A program made the translations under genes and the position numbers. Positions 63,072 to 64,000 of a stretch of 64,000 nucleotides of DNA are shown piece after piece (positions within the stretch are counted from its first letter, which is position 1; each line of letters begins with the position of its first letter). The notes beneath the pieces were generated by a model. It did no database searches. It was not told where the DNA came from and saw nothing but the letters and a program-made list of their open reading frames with translations. This stretch comes from Acidobacteriota bacterium (GTDB lineage: Bacteria; Acidobacteriota; Thermoanaerobaculia; Multivoradales; Multivoraceae): the NCBI GenBank assembly GCA_026707325.1, contig JAPOXA010000075.1, positions 62,001-126,000 on the forward strand, read 5' to 3'.

Positions 63072-64000
63072 TCATGGCTCGCCGCGCACCGCGTGCAGCA
63101 GCTTTCCGGTCCTGAGTAGCAACGTGTCGCCGGCGGGGGCGACGCCGGTGACGTACTCGTCGACCTCGACACGGCTGCGGGCCAGCACCTCGCCGCCTTG
63201 GGCACCGGCGCTCAGGACGTCGGTCGCGCCCTTCTCGCCGAAGAAGAAGACCCGTTCGCCGGCTGCGATGGGAGTCACCCAGGCCGGTTGCGAGAGCCTG
63301 CGCTGCCAGTGCGACTTCCCGGTCGTCGGATCGATGCACTGGGCGACGCCGGCGGCATTGGCCCAGTAAACGCAGTCACCGGCCAGCACGGGGGAGGCGA
63401 AGTGAGCGGTCGATTCCGAGCGCCACACGATGTCGTCTTCGCCGAGTTCTCCTCGGGCGCCGCGCCGGACGGCGAAGTTGGCGGGCCGCTCCGAACCGGA
63501 GACGATGACGAGGTCCTCCGTGATCAGAGGCGACTGGGTGGTGTTCGACTTGACGTTGGGAATCCACCACAGCCGTTCTCCGGTCCTGGCGTCATAGCCC
63601 TCGACCGAGCCGTTCGAACTGACGACGATCTCGCGTCCATCGGGCGACAGGGTCGGCGTGGTCCAGGAAACGCCCGGCTCGCGATCGGCCTTCCAGCGCT
63701 CTTCGCCGGTGACGCGGTCGACGGCGAGCAGGTAGGAGTAGGTCTTGCGGGCGAGCAGGACGACGGCATGATCGCCGGCGAGGAGCACGGAGCCGCCAAC
63801 GCCGTGGTTGCCGGCAAAGCTCCCGTGATCGGCGGAGAGGTTCCGGTGCCAGAGGCGGTTGCCGTCGTGATCCGTGGCGAACAGGTCGCCGGTGCCGAAC
63901 AAGAGGGTGATCCTCTCCGCGTCGATGGCAGGGGTGGGAGCGGCGCGGGCCGTGTACTGGTTGAACGGCAGGCGCTCCGAGGCCGGCCAGCTTCGGCGCC
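63072..64000 (-). CDS. PQQ-like beta-propeller protein, 5' partial at window end
   Basis: Second BamB/PQQ-propeller-type protein in the window. Repeats are visible: 'ATDHDGNRLWHRNLSADHGSF', 'LAVDRVTGEERWKAD', 'GYDARTGERLWWIPN', 'CIDPTTGKSHWQRRL', each closed by Trp. The track ORF begins at an internal TTG (63902). The frame is open upstream to base 64000 and encodes more family-like sequence, so the N-terminus and signal lie beyond the window. At least 309 residues. It precedes the TonB receptor on the same strand. Confidence 0.83.
   Translation of the reverse strand, partial: RRSWPASERLPFNQYTARAAPTPAIDAERITLLFGTGDLFATDHDGNRLWHRNLSADHGSFAGNHGVGGSVLLAGDHAVVLLARKTYSYLLAVDRVTGEERWKADREPGVSWTTPTLSPDGREIVVSSNGSVEGYDARTGERLWWIPNVKSNTTQSPLITEDLVIVSGSERPANFAVRRGARGELGEDDIVWRSESTAHFASPVLAGDCVYWANAAGVAQCIDPTTGKSHWQRRLSQPAWVTPIAAGERVFFFGEKGATDVLSAGAQGGEVLARSRVEVDEYVTGVAPAGDTLLLRTGKLLHAVRGEP

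Overview
The window is GC-rich and gene-dense, with almost no gap over 300 bases, and it reads as one stretch of a Gram-negative bacterial chromosome. Outer-membrane biology is clear: two TonB-dependent receptors, LpxD and lipoprotein or Sec signals. Several families point to Acidobacteriota or a close relative: a VWFA-domain protein with the 'VWFA-related Acidobacterial' look, a GWxTD-VWFA fusion, a DUF1592/DUF1552 pair, PQQ-like propellers and a LysW amino-acid pathway. The phylum is an inference from gene content, not a measured placement. No rRNA, tRNA or CRISPR array was seen.

Layout. 0-3.7 kb: a ribose-type ABC importer (the binding protein is cut by the window edge), with an unusual soluble insert in the permease. 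3.7-10.2 kb: aroE, an unknown lipoprotein and a giant one-chain biotin carboxylase in the order CT-alpha / CT-beta / biotin carboxylase / biotinyl domain. 10.3-20.6 kb: a decayed purine-permease pseudogene, a secreted protein, an ABC exporter, a TonB receptor, a GT-C-type membrane protein, a five-heme cytochrome and a BCCT transporter. 20.6-26.6 kb: a complete LysW carrier-protein operon (lysW-X-Y-Z-J-K). A promoter, a short basic leader peptide and a terminator precede it, which suggests attenuation control. 26.6-30.1 kb: hydrolase, VWFA, MOSC and rhodanese genes in one transcript. 30.2-36.6 kb: plus-strand genes for a small membrane protein, a VOC protein, an M23 peptidase and the DUF1592/DUF1552 pair. 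36.6-52.8 kb: a long minus-strand block with an aminotransferase, ribokinase, ABC-2 exporter, UPF0173 hydrolase, ferredoxin, Tag glycosylase, GWxTD-VWFA protein, acyl-CoA carboxylase CT subunit, LpxD, amidohydrolase and glyoxalase II.

52.9-59.3 kb is a defence/mobile-type module. It holds a HigBA-like toxin-antitoxin pair with a palindromic operator, a one-polypeptide Type ISP restriction-modification enzyme and a divergent Fic protein. The restriction-modification gene carries an uninterrupted (CT)27 dinucleotide tract inside its coding region, between the methyltransferase core and the C-terminal specificity region. Loss or gain of a repeat unit would truncate the protein, so this looks like a phase-variable Type ISP system. 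It is the most notable finding in the window.

59.3-64 kb: an enolase-superfamily enzyme, a TonB receptor broken by a single frameshift and a PQQ-like propeller that runs off the window end.
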